Assembly: GCA_949128135.1 (NCBI GenBank)
Contig: OX421970.1
Coordinates: 7,983,340-8,047,339 of the forward strand
Direction of reading: 5' to 3'
Source of the DNA: Parasteatoda lunata
Lineage: Eukaryota; Arthropoda; Arachnida; Araneae; Theridiidae
DNA length: 64,000 nucleotides
Shown: piece after piece, positions 1-10,951 of the stretch
Layout: each line of letters starts with the position of its first letter
Position numbering within the stretch: position 1 is the stretch's first letter
Program-made: the position numbers and the translations under genes
Notes under the pieces: model-generated
Databases searched by the model: none
Told to the model about the DNA's origin: nothing
What the model saw: only the letters and a program-made list of their open reading frames with translations

Positions 1-111
1 TATCCAATGAGCGAGCAAACGAGCATTGGATTGCGAAGCAATCCGAAATGAACTGCGAAAGCAGTTCCGGGGGTTGGTGAGCGCCAGCGAGCAGGGGGCG
101 AAGCCTCCTAG
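1..111 (+). mobile_element. Helitron-like 3' end (partial, enters from left edge)
   Basis: The segment ends in a GC-rich hairpin (94-108, GGGGGC-GAA-GCCTCC) followed at once by CTAG (108-111) and then T. That is the layout of a Helitron 3' terminus: a subterminal hairpin, a CTRR end, and insertion before T. Two more small hairpins with GAA or GAAA loops precede it, at 28-44 (GGATTGC/GCAATCC) and 51-66 (AACTGC/GCAGTT). The same terminal block recurs at 7881-7884 (+) and at 27514-27517 (-), which supports a family rather than chance. The 5' end lies outside the window. Confidence 0.7.
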
Positions 112-3100
112 TACGTTCATAAACATTTTAACTTAATTACATACTGATTTCCATATTAATTACGACGCCCATTCACTGACTTTGAAAATTTATTGTTAAT
201 TTTTATATGAGAATACAGCAGTGAAATCAGCAAAATTTTGTTACACAAAAATACTAGGTGTTCCAAAAAAAAATTACTAAGAAAGCCAGCATATATTCAA
301 AAACTTTTAAATTAGTTATAAATTTCGCCTACATATGGCGCTGCTAGCTTGGAAAAAGTTTTTGATTTGTCTCAATGATTTTTGATCACTACCATTGTGC
401 AATAATTTTAAAGGGAATTCCGTAATCTCCACCATGAACATATATTGTACTTAAAAATGTACATATTGAAGGTCGCACATTGATAATTATCCGAGGAAAA
501 ACAAAAAAGATATCTAAGCTTGGCAAATTAAATATTATCGAGAAAGGCAACTTTACAACAAAGATGTTCGATAACATATGCTATTAAAGAAATTTCCCTG
601 CAGAAATTGTATATCAATGCAGGCACTCTGAGACGTCTTTTTTTTTTTTACAACCGATTATTTAAGACATTTTGTTGCAAAAGTTTTGCATCAATACAAG
701 AAAAATGACTTAACCCTATTTGCAACCTGAAAGTTTTCTTCGCAGCCACATTCAATTGCACCAGCGCTGATAACTTAAGGAATCTCATTGAAGCATTTTT
801 GCATCAATAGAGACTAATGAATTGGTCATAGTTTTGCTCTGAAACAAGTTATAAAAGCCTGAAACAAAAAAACTTCCCATCTACGTGATCATCCTATTTA
901 TATATCATATAAATATAAAAATGTTCTAAGAACTTCAATTTATTTGTATTTGAGTATATTCAATATTGATGTAAAAATTGGAATGCATTTTGTGAAGATA
1001 AATTTTAATTTTTTTTTTCTTCAAATATTGTGTTATAATATAAGGAAATTAATGGTTACGTTCGTAAATTTCTACTAGCACAAGAAAATGAATTGAAAAA
1101 AAGAAACAGGGTGAACTAAATCTGGCTAGCAATTTCTTTATCATTTCTCTTTTTCGCAAACAACATTTGATATTTTCAGACATTTGTGATAATAATTATT
1201 CCAGTTTTCTTTTTGTTCTAGTTATATATATTATAGTTGTTATATAGTTATTATAGTTATATGGAAGTATTGGTGGTGTGCTGAAAATGTCTGATACATT
1301 TACGTCTTAGAGATGAAAGAGTTATTAGTGCAAATGTTATTCTAAACAAAAACTTTATTTATTAGAGAGTATTATTAAAATTAAACAAATATGACCTCTT
1401 TACATAAAAAGGAAATGGTAAGCAGCATCGTCTGTAATAGAAATGAAATTTTTGTAAATTAATAACGGTCGGACTGATGGACAAAATCCTCCCAATTGTT
1501 TCCAACGGACACTTAAGAGCATAGAAAGACATCCTATGCTCTAAGTGTCCGAAATATTTATAAAGCTGACGATTTATCGAAAGTTAAAAATAGGCAAAAG
1601 CGAAGCCAACCCTGCTTTATTAATATTAAATTTTAAATAATTTGGCTACATCTTAATCACCAAAAAGACAGAATTAATATAATCCTGCAACTGAAATATT
1701 TTTGTAGTTAGAGAAATAAAGAATAACGAGTTAAAAATAGAGTTTTATTGATGTTCTATTTAGTGGCGATAGTGAATAAATAAATTAGACATTTGTACTG
1801 AATTGAAAGTTAGCCGTTACATTGATTCTTAAGAAAAGAATAGAATATTTATATTTGCTTTTTATAAAATGTAATAAAAATTAAATAATTCGTTTAATTT
1901 AATTAAAATTTTATTAAGCATGAATAAAAAAACTTATATTTTATGAAATTAAAGAAATTTTAAAAGCTGGGTGCTATGCTGTGATGCCTATAATGGCATC
2001 ACAAACATTGTTTCATCTCAATGTGTCAATTAATCGTTACTAATATCATGAGAAAAAGTAACGAACAAGTCATTGACTTAATGATTTTTTTAATGGATTA
2101 GCGTTCATTTTTCTTTAGAAAATAACACCTGTTTTATTTTGATATCAAGCCGTGTGCTTAGGAAATTTTTTTTTTTTATTGAAACCTTAACTAGAACTCA
2201 TAAGCTGCGGATAAATTAAACAACTCAACTCTACTCCTCAATTACGTCACAGGTTATTAAATTAAACATTTCGAAAACGCTGAAACTCAAGTAGAATTAA
2301 AGCCAACCTAGCACAGGCCTGTTTCCGATTTGGATAATGTGTTCGACGGCTTAAATATGGAATTTCCTGTTCTGAACTAGTTGAGAAACGAAAACTTTCA
2401 ATTTGTGCATTATAGTAAAACCGTCTGGTTAATTGACCAAAAGTAAAAGCTTTGAATGGGATGCAACAGGCAATGTTGCCAAATTTAATAGCGAGATTTT
2501 TAAGAGCTTAGATCAGCTTCATTGAATAGAGAAAATCCCGGAACAAATTCACATTTACTTTTAGGGCAATAAGGACTAAAGTTTAAAAAAAAACATTTAT
2601 ATTTTTTCTCATATTTCTTTATATTTTTCTTTTAAAAAAATGTATATAATAATTGCATTCGTTTCTGATGCACATAATTCAAAAAAAAAATATGCTTCTT
2701 TTCTTCAATGCTTTTGAAAGGTTTACTTGATTATACAAGAATCTTTCGACGTCTTTTTAATTGTTGGGGCGGTTTATTTCAAATATTTAAACAACTCAGC
2801 AAGTGTTTTTTTTTTCTTCTTTTTTTTAAATTTAGGCGCTAGTCAATAACGCAGTGCCTATTTTTCTTTTTCCTTAAATGACAGTTCAAAATTATTGTTG
2901 TAATTTAAGAAATAAATTGCTATTCAAAGAATGATGCATTACTAATAATTAATTGCAATTCATAGAATGATGTATTACCCTTACTAATTTAAAGAAATTT
3001 ATGGTGCTCTAGCTAATTTAAAGAAAAAAATATGCTTTAATTTTTTAATTCCATGTTTTGCGATTTTCAACTTGATGGACAACTTGTGCAATGCATTTTA

Positions 3101-4063
3101 AATCATATTTGTAAGTTGATAATAAGTATATATATATAGTATCTCTTTTTCTCTCTTCTCCTTATGAATCTTAGGATTATGATTTAGGCTGTGCATTTTC
3201 AAAATAACCAATACATTTCAGACAAATGCACGCAATAACCCATTTTAAATCTGGTTGTATGGTTGAAATAATTATAACTCCATAAAACAAAGTAAGGAAC
3301 ATTTTTATTTGAATTAAATTATTTCACTTTTTGCAACTAATGTTTTGTAACTAATGCTTCTTCTTATAATATTCATTTTAAAAACTCTTGATTTATTTAT
3401 TGAATTAAATCACTGAGAAAACATACTTTCCACTAAATGCTCTCTCTTTACTATATTACTTTTTCCCCAACATCTTAAAAAGGAATGCACATAAAGCATA
3501 TTTTCTAAATTTAATAAACGCAAGCCAAGAGTTTCCAAAGAATGATTCGGGAACATAATAAAGTTCCGGGAAAAATGGCCTCAATAATTTTTTCAGCTGA
3601 GTTTTTCTGTAGAATTTATTCTTACCTAATAAAAGAATATTGAAATTCAATTTGTTCTGCTAATTTTTTTCCTCTTAAGTCGAATTTTGATACCAATTTG
3701 TTGATCCCGAGTAAAACATTTGCATATTCAAGTATAGAAATTTGTTAGTATAAATTAGGAAAAGTTATAGCTGACTGTTCTGTGTTTCTTAATATATTGT
3801 TACGCTATGATTTATTTCATAAAATGTATGAAACTAACATAGTAGAAAAAGAGTTTTTTTTTTTTTTTTTTTTTTGTGGGTGTGACAATTTTAAGAAAAT
3901 TTAGCTTTTTCAGGGAAATAAATTATTTCAGTCTTATTTAACTAAACAACATTTATTTATTTTTACAAGTCTTTAAATTTCGAAGATCTCAAGTGAAAAA
4001 ATTTACTAATCAGCACTCTGTAAGAGTTTTTGGAGTGAAAGTAGTTTATTTCGCCTTGCCCAA
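112..4063. other. Gene-free AT-rich sequence
   Basis: I see no coding region or recognisable transposon. Open frames here are short and show no known motif. The stretch holds poly-T tracts (for example about 3856-3875), a strong hairpin at 1506-1551, and a smaller hairpin near 1979-2002 (TGTGATGCC/GGCATCACA). It is probably intronic or intergenic DNA. Confidence 0.6.
1506..1551. repeat. Near-perfect 18-bp hairpin
   Basis: CGGACACTTAAGAGCATAG pairs with CTATGCTCTAAGTGTCCG across a 9-nt loop, with one bulged A. The stem stands out in AT-rich surroundings. It could be the end of a short inverted-repeat element or a structured RNA. Nothing around it decides which. Confidence 0.6.
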
Positions 4064-4382
4064 TCCAGAAATTCTAAAATATTTGATCTATCGTCTACAA
4101 CTACATTTCATTCTATTCAGTCTGAAGGCATTCATCGTGAATAGTACCTCATCAATCTAGATAGCATTATTTTAGTTTCGCATCCCCCACTCCCATGATT
4201 TAGTCCCTTTTTTCTCTCTTCACCAAAACCAGAAAGTTTTTTTTTTTTTTGTCTGGTTTAAACCATATTTTTGCTTTATGTTGAAGTCAATATTCGTTTA
4301 AACCCATTTCTTGTCAAGATTAAATTTTTTCTAAATTCTGACAATCACTTAACACGTACACATAAATACTACACTGTTTATT
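4064..4382. repeat. Direct segmental duplication, copy 1
   Basis: This 0.3-kb block recurs in the same orientation at 4853-5163. Shared landmarks in order are a leucine-poor AT stretch with ATCTATCG, then TCGTGAATAGTACCTCATCA, TCTAGATAGCA, a poly-T run followed by GTCTGGTTTAAAC, TTTCTTGTCAAGATTAAAT, and AACACGTACACATAAATACT. No TIR or target duplication was found, so it is a local duplication of non-coding sequence. Confidence 0.85.
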
Positions 4383-4450
4383 AGAGTTTTGCTGTAAATT
4401 AACTCACGGCTTCTGAATTGATGAATTTACTTTATTATGTCAACTCTCTG

Positions 4451-4456
<6 letters not shown>

Positions 4457-4499
<43 letters not shown>
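4457..4499. repeat. (TA)n microsatellite
   Basis: An uninterrupted TA dinucleotide run lies between the two copies of the duplicated segment. Confidence 0.95.
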
Positions 4500-4503
<4 letters not shown>

Positions 4504-4852
4504 TTATTTTAAACTAGCCTTATTTATTGGTCATAACAGTTGAAAAAATTATCTTTGTCAAGGCTATTGTACCTTTACTGGAAATTCAAAAAATACTTTC
4601 TTCATAAAAATACCTCATTTGTCTAGATAGCAATGTTGAATACCAAAATGAGTACAATACAATAATCAATGAACTTTTTGTGCATACGCAAATAACAGTA
4701 CTTCTCTTGCCAAGAAAGCTAAGAGGTTCATTGTCAAAAGTATAATAGCAATACAACGTTCGAACTATTACTTGTATGGACTCAAACTTGATCTCATTCA
4801 GTTCACCCTTAACAAACCATCCACCCTTTAGTCCTTCTCTCCTCCTCCCTGC

Positions 4853-5163
4853 TCAGAAATTTCTAAAATATTAGATCTATCGGCGATATTTCATTCGATT
4901 CAGTCTTAATGAAGTCATCGTGAATAGTACCTCATCAGTCTAGATAGCAATATTTAAGTTTCGCTTCCCCGACCCTAGCGATATAGTCTCCCTCTTCACT
5001 CAAACAATAAAGATTTTTTTTTTTTTTTTATGTCTGGTTTAAACTTTATTTTTCCAGTACAACTAAGTTAATATTCGTTTCAGACCATTTCTTGTCAAGA
5101 TTAAATTTATTCTAAATTCTGACAATCACGTAACACGTACACATAAATACTACACTTTTTATT
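4853..5163. repeat. Direct segmental duplication, copy 2
   Basis: This is the second copy of the block at 4064-4382, offset by about 0.79 kb, with the same order of landmarks and scattered substitutions and small indels. The divergence indicates that the duplication is not recent. Confidence 0.85.
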
Positions 5164-5717
5164 TTTGAGCCATAAGATATCAAAAAGAAAGATTTTATAT
5201 TAAAGCCATCATTTTTATACAACGATTCGTTTGATTTATGGTAACTTCTCAGAAACTCCGCAACATATCCAGCCATTTCAATGCTCTGATTGAAGAACCA
5301 TTAGGGGAGGGTGGTTTTACCTTCAGACGATCGTTGCAAACCATTTGTTTCGCGACGGATGTGAAATCGAACGATTAGGAACGTGCCTAATGCCCCTGAA
5401 ATGGCGATTGCTAACAGTCTTCGAAAACGATATTTTCACTGATCGATTTAACAGTGGCCTCTCATCCAAAGACGTAAATGAACATATCTTCGATTAACAG
5501 CGAGGATTGGGTGTGGATATTGCTTTGAACAGCGAATTGTTTACAAATAGCATTAAAAACATACTTTTCAGCTTAAATTTTTTATGTATATGATAAGAAT
5601 AAAATGAAAATTTTAAGAGCTTCGTTTTACAAGTACTCTATAAAAGAGAAAGTTGATTTATTTTTTGTTTTTTTATCTATAAGAAAAACGTAGGCCACGT
5701 CCTGTGATGGATATATA
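5164..5717. other. Gene-free interval with a compositionally distinct island
   Basis: About 5225-5540 is less AT-rich and more complex than its neighbours, and it does not match any repeat elsewhere in the window. A frame on + is open over most of about 5290-5492 but has no start codon and no motif I recognise. It could be a conserved non-coding element, an exon fragment or an old transposon piece. I cannot assign it. Confidence 0.4.
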
Positions 5718-5719
5718 TA

Positions 5720-5776
5720 AACTGCTGTTTGTAGAAAATGCAACACCATGAAGGAATCATCAGAATCAAATGAAAT
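5720..5776 (+). repeat. Left TIR of the Tc1-like transposon
   Basis: It begins AACTGCTGTTTGTAG and matches the reverse complement of 7081-7137 over 57 bases, with one difference (G here, A in the right copy). Confidence 0.95.
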
Positions 5777-5880
5777 TCGCAGCAAATGTCAATTATAGGA
5801 TATTATGCAAATTAATAAAGTTTCAGAGCCATCGCGCGTGCGTGGCGCGCGCAGCGCCCTCTGAATTGATGCTGAAAGCG

Positions 5881-5888
5881 TATAAATA
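5881..5888 (+). promoter_or_regulatory. TATA-box candidate of the transposase gene
   Basis: TATAAATA lies 80 bp before the transposase ATG and inside the element, between the left TIR and the gene. The spacing allows a short 5' leader of about 50 bases. The assignment rests on motif and position only. Confidence 0.5.
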
Positions 5889-5960
5889 AAGTGCTGTAGC
5901 GGGACGTTGAAAATAGTCTATGATTATTTGTTAGTGGCAAACGTTTAGTGAGACCTGAGT

Positions 5961-7001
5961 ATGCCTCCACGACGGAAGAATAAGAAATTCAAGCAACTTA
6001 CGGAGTTTGAACGAGGGAGGATAATCGGCCTTCGAGAAGGAGGATTTTCCTATCGCGCAATAGCAGCTCGTATGCAGCGGAACAGTTCCACAGTGATGCG
6101 AGTTTGGAAGCAGTGGACCGACGAGCACCGAACAACTCGAAAAACAGGCACTGGACGACAGAAGGTGACGTCAGAGCGCGATGATCGACACCTGCTCCGC
6201 ATGGCGGTGAATGATCGCACAGCTTCCTCCAGGCAGCTGGCAGCACATTGGTCTACTGCTACAGGTGTACAATTGTCGGCTTCGTCAATTCGTCGTCGTC
6301 TGCTGCGCCGTGGATTGCGTGCAAGGGTGCCATTATACAGGATTCCCCTCACGGCGGATCATCGACGGCTGCGTCGGCAGTGGGCTCTTGAGCACAGAGA
6401 CTGGCGAGCTGATTGGCACCAAGTTGTCTTTTCAGATGAATCACGCTTCAATTTGTGGACCCATGATGGCCGTGTTCGTGTTAGACGTTATGCCGGTCAA
6501 CGCTGCCTTCCTGAGTGTATTATTGAACGACATAGTGGTCGAACACCCGGAGTTATGGTCTGGGGTGCGATTTCGTATCATGGACGATCCAATTTGATAC
6601 GAATTGAGGGTAATCTCAATAGCAACAGATACGTCCGTGAAGTGCTACAGCCCGAAGTCGTTCCTTTCCTTCAAGGCATCCCTGGAGCTATCTTTCAGCA
6701 GGATAATGCACGCCCACATGTTGCGCGGACTGTTAGAGACTTCTGTTCAGCACAACGCATGCAACTTCTTCCTTGGCCTGCTTATTCGCCGGATATGTCG
6801 CCTATTGAGCACGTGTGGGATATGGTTGGTCGGCGTCTCACTCGTGATCCGCGTCCTGCAGTTTCCAAAGACGAACTGTGGTTGCGCATACAAGCGATAT
6901 GGAATTCTCTTCCTCAAGCAGATATTCAACATCTGTTTGACTCCATGCCACGTCGTATAGCAGCACTTATTGCAGCGCGTGGTGGCTGCACCAAATACTG
7001 A
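5961..7001 (+). CDS. Tc1-family transposase (DD34E), intact
   Basis: The 346-residue protein cuts the transposon ends and joins them to TA targets in the nucleus. Residues 1-60 form the first helix-turn-helix (ERGRIIGLREGGFSYRAIA), then a GTGRQK linker that resembles the minor-groove GRPR/AT-hook motif, then a second helix-turn-helix around 75-125. The RNase-H-like catalytic domain follows: D159 in VFSDESRF, D248 in FQQDNARPH and E283 in SPDMSPIEHVW. The last two are separated by 34 residues, giving DD34E. Length is normal for Tc1 transposases. The ATG at 5961 is the first in frame after the TATA candidate and gives the full N-terminal domain. There is no frameshift or premature stop, so the protein may be functional. 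Confidence 0.97.
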   Translation: MPPRRKNKKFKQLTEFERGRIIGLREGGFSYRAIAARMQRNSSTVMRVWKQWTDEHRTTRKTGTGRQKVTSERDDRHLLRMAVNDRTASSRQLAAHWSTATGVQLSASSIRRRLLRRGLRARVPLYRIPLTADHRRLRRQWALEHRDWRADWHQVVFSDESRFNLWTHDGRVRVRRYAGQRCLPECIIERHSGRTPGVMVWGAISYHGRSNLIRIEGNLNSNRYVREVLQPEVVPFLQGIPGAIFQQDNARPHVARTVRDFCSAQRMQLLPWPAYSPDMSPIEHVWDMVGRRLTRDPRPAVSKDELWLRIQAIWNSLPQADIQHLFDSMPRRIAALIAARGGCTKY

Positions 7002-7080
7002 TTTCGGACGCTTAATTTGTTTCTTTTGTTTTGAAAATTTCATCATTTATTTGTATCAGTACAAGTCGTTTCTGCATTAA

Positions 7081-7884
<804 letters not shown>

Positions 7885-7904
7885 TATATATATATATATA
7901 TATA

Positions 7905-8330
7905 TAAGTTTAAAATGAAGATAAAACAAAGGTAAATTACAGACAAATGAAAAAAGGAGGGTGGGGGGAAATAATAATAATGACAAACAACTGGGGAAAG
8001 AAAAAGAATTAATTAATTTAAAAAAAAAAAAAAAAAAAAAGGAAAAAGTTTTTTTAAAAAACCGGAGAATAAAAGATATAATCTTTTCATCAGCCCACAC
8101 GATTATCTCCGAAAAAGAGTACTTTCTAATATTGTATCAATACAGCCAAAGCAAAATATATCAATACAATAGTGTGAGGAGCACTCAAAAAATTACGACA
8201 AAAAAAAATTAAACAAAATAAGTAAAAATAACACGTAAAAACAGAAAATAAAATATAAAGGAAGAGCAGAATAAAACAAAATCTTTAAAGCGAGTAGTGA
8301 AATATAGCGAACTTACATGAACGGGAAATT
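7905..8330 (+). repeat. Inverted arm, left copy
   Basis: It runs from AAGTTTAAAATGAAG to GAACGGGAAATT and is the reverse complement of 9715-10145 with modest divergence and a length-variable poly-A run. Similarity to the copy at 26640-26899 continues beyond the arm to about 8376 (AACAAGATTGCCAG). Frames inside it are low-complexity and I do not regard them as coding. Confidence 0.85.
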
Positions 8331-8638
8331 TTTCAAGAATGATTTAAAATGTTTACGTAACAAGATTGCCAGATTGCAAAATATGAAAACTATGAAAACA
8401 AAAGCGCAAATTTAGTGTAACTAGAGGAGTTTAAAGTGCGTTCTTGCTGCATTACTGAAGTCCGTTTGATTTGTAAGTTACTAATGATGGGTCAGAAAAC
8501 GGATGTGCGCGAGGTAATATTATACTGGATAATTTAATGAAGTTGGCTATAAATAATTTTAGAAAATAAATATTTATTTAAGAAAAAAATATAAAATAGA
8601 AAAGAGAAAGAAACATGAATTGCCAGTTTTGCACATAA
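8331..8638. other. Core sequence between arm and tandem array
   Basis: No gene or motif is visible apart from the arm-family extension up to about 8376. Confidence 0.5.
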
Positions 8639-9199
8639 TTTTAGCTACGGATTTGCCCGAAATGGATTTGCACATGGAAAAATTATATAAATTGACAAAG
8701 AAATATTTTTAGTAAATAATTTTAGCCACGGATTTGCCCGAAATGGATATGCACATGGAAAAATTGTATAATTTAACAAAGAAATTTATTAGTAAATAAT
8801 TTTACCCACGGATTTGCCCGAAATGGATTTGCACATGGAAAAATTATATAAATTAACAAAGAAAAAACAAAAAAAGAAAAACAACTTATTTTAGTAAATA
8901 ATTTTAGCCACGGATTTGCCCGAAATGGATTTGCACATGGAAAAATTTTATAAATTAATAAAGAAATTTTTTAGTAAATAATTTTAGCAACGGATTTGCA
9001 CATGGAAAAATATTATAAATTAACAAAGGAATTTTTCAGTAAAGGAAATTTTTTAGTAAATAATTTTGACCAAGTATTTGCGCAAGGAAAAATTATACAA
9101 ATTAAAGAAGAAATTATTAGTAAAAAAATTTTTCTTTTTTTTTTTTTGGCCACGGATTTACCCGAAATGGATTTGCACATGGGAAAATTGTATAAATAA
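8639..9199 (+). repeat. Tandem array of about 80-bp units
   Basis: Seven imperfect units share the core CCACGGATTTGCCCGAAATG, then GATTTGCACATGGAAAAAT, then AT-rich filler with TTTTAGTAAATAATTTTAG. Unit starts are near 8639, 8722, 8801, 8902, 8983, 9065 and 9146. The units differ in length through their A/T-rich joints, and two have lost part of the core. In one frame each core reads LATDLPEMDLHMEKLYKLTK before a stop, so the unit may descend from a coding or structured segment. Confidence 0.85.
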
Positions 9200-9282
9200 A
9201 GAAAATTTTTAGTAAATATATTTACAAAATATGCGATTAACTCAATGATTTTATATAGAATTTTATTACTTTAGTTGGGTAT

Positions 9283-9718
9283 CTATTGTTTTTTATCAAA
9301 TTTTTGAAAGAGTTTATCGATTTGTTTTTTGGATAAATAAATATTACTACATATTCTTTTAATTCTATTAATTTCATTAAAAGTAGTATTTAAATAGATG
9401 CTCCTAGAAACATTAGAATTCAAAGTAATTAGTTTATTTATATTAAAATTAAAATCATTTCTTTTATCGTATAAATCAACAAAGCAGATATTTTCTTCTT
9501 TTATAATACCCAAATCCAAAAAATTGAAATTAATATTATCCTCATGATTACGAAGCAAGATTAATTCCTCGGCGTAAATATCATTTAATAAAATAGTATA
9601 GTCTTGAAAATTAAAGGTAATTAAGTCATCAATATATCTAAAAACAAATTTAATACTAAGAGTGTAATTTTTTTCATAATAATGGAAAAATAAGTTAGCA
9701 AAGAGAGATGAATAATTT
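9283..9718 (-). pseudogene. Penelope-like reverse transcriptase, C-terminal fragment
   Basis: Read on the minus strand, the open frame starts inside the RT palm with SLFANLFFHYYEKNY, reaches the catalytic RYIDDLITF box, and continues through FLDLGI, a YDKRNDFNFNI segment and a terminal basic helix before a stop. The YIDD box and the F-D-L and YDKR.DF.F blocks resemble a divergent metazoan RT family that I place near Penelope-like elements. That assignment is from memory of motifs. Everything upstream of the palm, including the first catalytic aspartate, is absent because the frame meets the right arm. No GIY-YIG endonuclease is visible. It cannot encode a working enzyme. Confidence 0.7.
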
Positions 9719-10145
9719 CCCGTTCATGTAAGTTCGCTATATTTCACTATTCGCTTTAAAGATTTTGTTTTATTCTGCTCTTCCTTTATATTTTATTTTC
9801 TGTTTTTACGTGCTATTTTTACTTATTGTGTTTAATTTTTTTGTCGTAATTTTTGTAAATAATGTTTTGAGTACTCCTCACACTATTATATTGATATATT
9901 TTGCTTTGGCTATATTGATACAATATTAGAAAGCACTCTTTTTCGGATATAATCGTGTGGGCTGATGAAAAGATTATATCTTTTATTTTCTGGTTTTTTA
10001 AAAAAACTTTACCCTTTTTTTTTATTATTAAATTAATTAATTCTTTTTCTTTCCCCAATTGTTTGTCATTATTATTATTCCCCCCCCCTCTCCTTTTTTC
10101 ATTTGTCTGTAATTTACCTTTGTTTTATCTTCATTTTAAACTTAT
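9715..10145 (-). repeat. Inverted arm, right copy
   Basis: This is the reverse complement of 7905-8330. It contains the hairpin GATATAATC/GATTATATC whose 17-nt loop includes GGGCTGATGA. Beyond the arm, 10146-10205 still matches the element at 51649-52112 (ATGAGTTCTATTTACTTGCA and onward), so the family's repeat is longer than the arm. Confidence 0.85.
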
Positions 10146-10238
10146 CTTATGAGTTCTATTTACTTGCAGCTTATGCACAATAAATGATACTTACTGTTTT
10201 TCCTAATTTTTTTCTGGTTTTTTTGTATTCATTTATTT

Positions 10239-10422
<184 letters not shown>

Positions 10423-10951
10423 GAGTTATTGCATTATGACCACCCTCCATCTATAACAATGGGCTCGCCCAGGTTTTCATGGTTTCTCGCCCAAGAACAA
10501 TGTTTTCATGGGGCACATTACAACCCATAATCCTTATAGAACAATCCCTGACGTCTGTAAGCTACTTGACCAGGTTCACCCATTCATGGCAACAGTTTTT
10601 CCTGCGGGGGATTGTGTTTACCAACAGGATAGTGCACCATGTCATAAGGGTCGAATTCTCATGGATTGGTTCGAGGAACATTCCAGTGACTTTCAAGTCA
10701 TGTCTTGGCCCCCAAATTCACCTGACGTTAATCCAATAGAGCATTTGTGGCCCTACTTGGAAAACCAAATTCGTGCTGCCACGCTACCCTCTCGCAATGT
10801 GAGGGAATTGCAGGACCAGTTGGTGAGCATTTGATACTAGATACCTCAGACTACCTATCAGCACCTTGTGGAATCAATGCCACGGCGGGTGCTAGCAGTT
10901 TTGAGGGCTAAAGGCAAGGTTATTATCAGGGTGGTCATAATGTAATAGCTC
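10423..10951 (+). mobile_element. Internally deleted Tc1-like transposon
   Basis: The ends are inverted: GAGTTATTGCATTATGACCA (10423 onward) against the reverse complement of 10928-10951, with two differences over 24 bases. TA repeats flank both ends. The element is about 530 bp and keeps only the C-terminal half of a transposase. It is a different Tc1 lineage from the intact copy at 5720-7137, since the TIRs do not match. Confidence 0.85.
10478..10945 (+). pseudogene. Tc1-like transposase C-terminal half (broken)
   Basis: The frame keeps the second catalytic aspartate (VYQQDSAPCHKG) and the glutamate (SPDVNPIEHLW), followed by the usual C-terminal YQHLVESMPRRVLAVLRAKG block. Two in-frame stops interrupt it: TGA at 10832-10834, where a Trp codon is usual, and TAG at 10838-10840. 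The natural stop is at 10943-10945. Both helix-turn-helix domains and the first aspartate are deleted, so no active enzyme is possible. Confidence 0.88.

Larger units (their letters stand above)
7905..10145. mobile_element. Foldback-like element with Penelope-like RT remnant
   Basis: Arms of about 430 bp in opposite orientation (7905-8330 and 9715-10145) flank a 1.4-kb core. The core contains a tandem array (8639-9199) and a reverse transcriptase fragment on the minus strand (9283-9718). The RT frame is cut exactly where the right arm begins. Further copies of the arm sequence lie at 26640-26899 and, as a head-to-head pair, at 51649-52112. Penelope-like elements are known for terminal repeats that may be inverted and for truncated composite copies, so this is the best family guess. 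A general foldback rearrangement is the alternative. Confidence 0.55.

Noticed and set aside
3456..3650. 64-residue minus frame with basic composition
   Set aside because: No domain and no flanking signals. Consistent with chance in AT-rich DNA.
6211..6960. Several open frames overlapping the Tc1 transposase
   Set aside because: They are shadow frames of the intact transposase in GC-richer DNA.
8639..9199. CRISPR-like array
   Set aside because: Units are contiguous degenerate tandem repeats of variable length with no unique spacers, in eukaryotic DNA.
9945..9985. Hammerhead ribozyme in the foldback arm (CTGATGA present)
   Set aside because: After CTGATGA a hairpin follows, but no GAAA and no stem III partner with a cleavage site could be found in any of the copies. 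Kept only as a structural finding.
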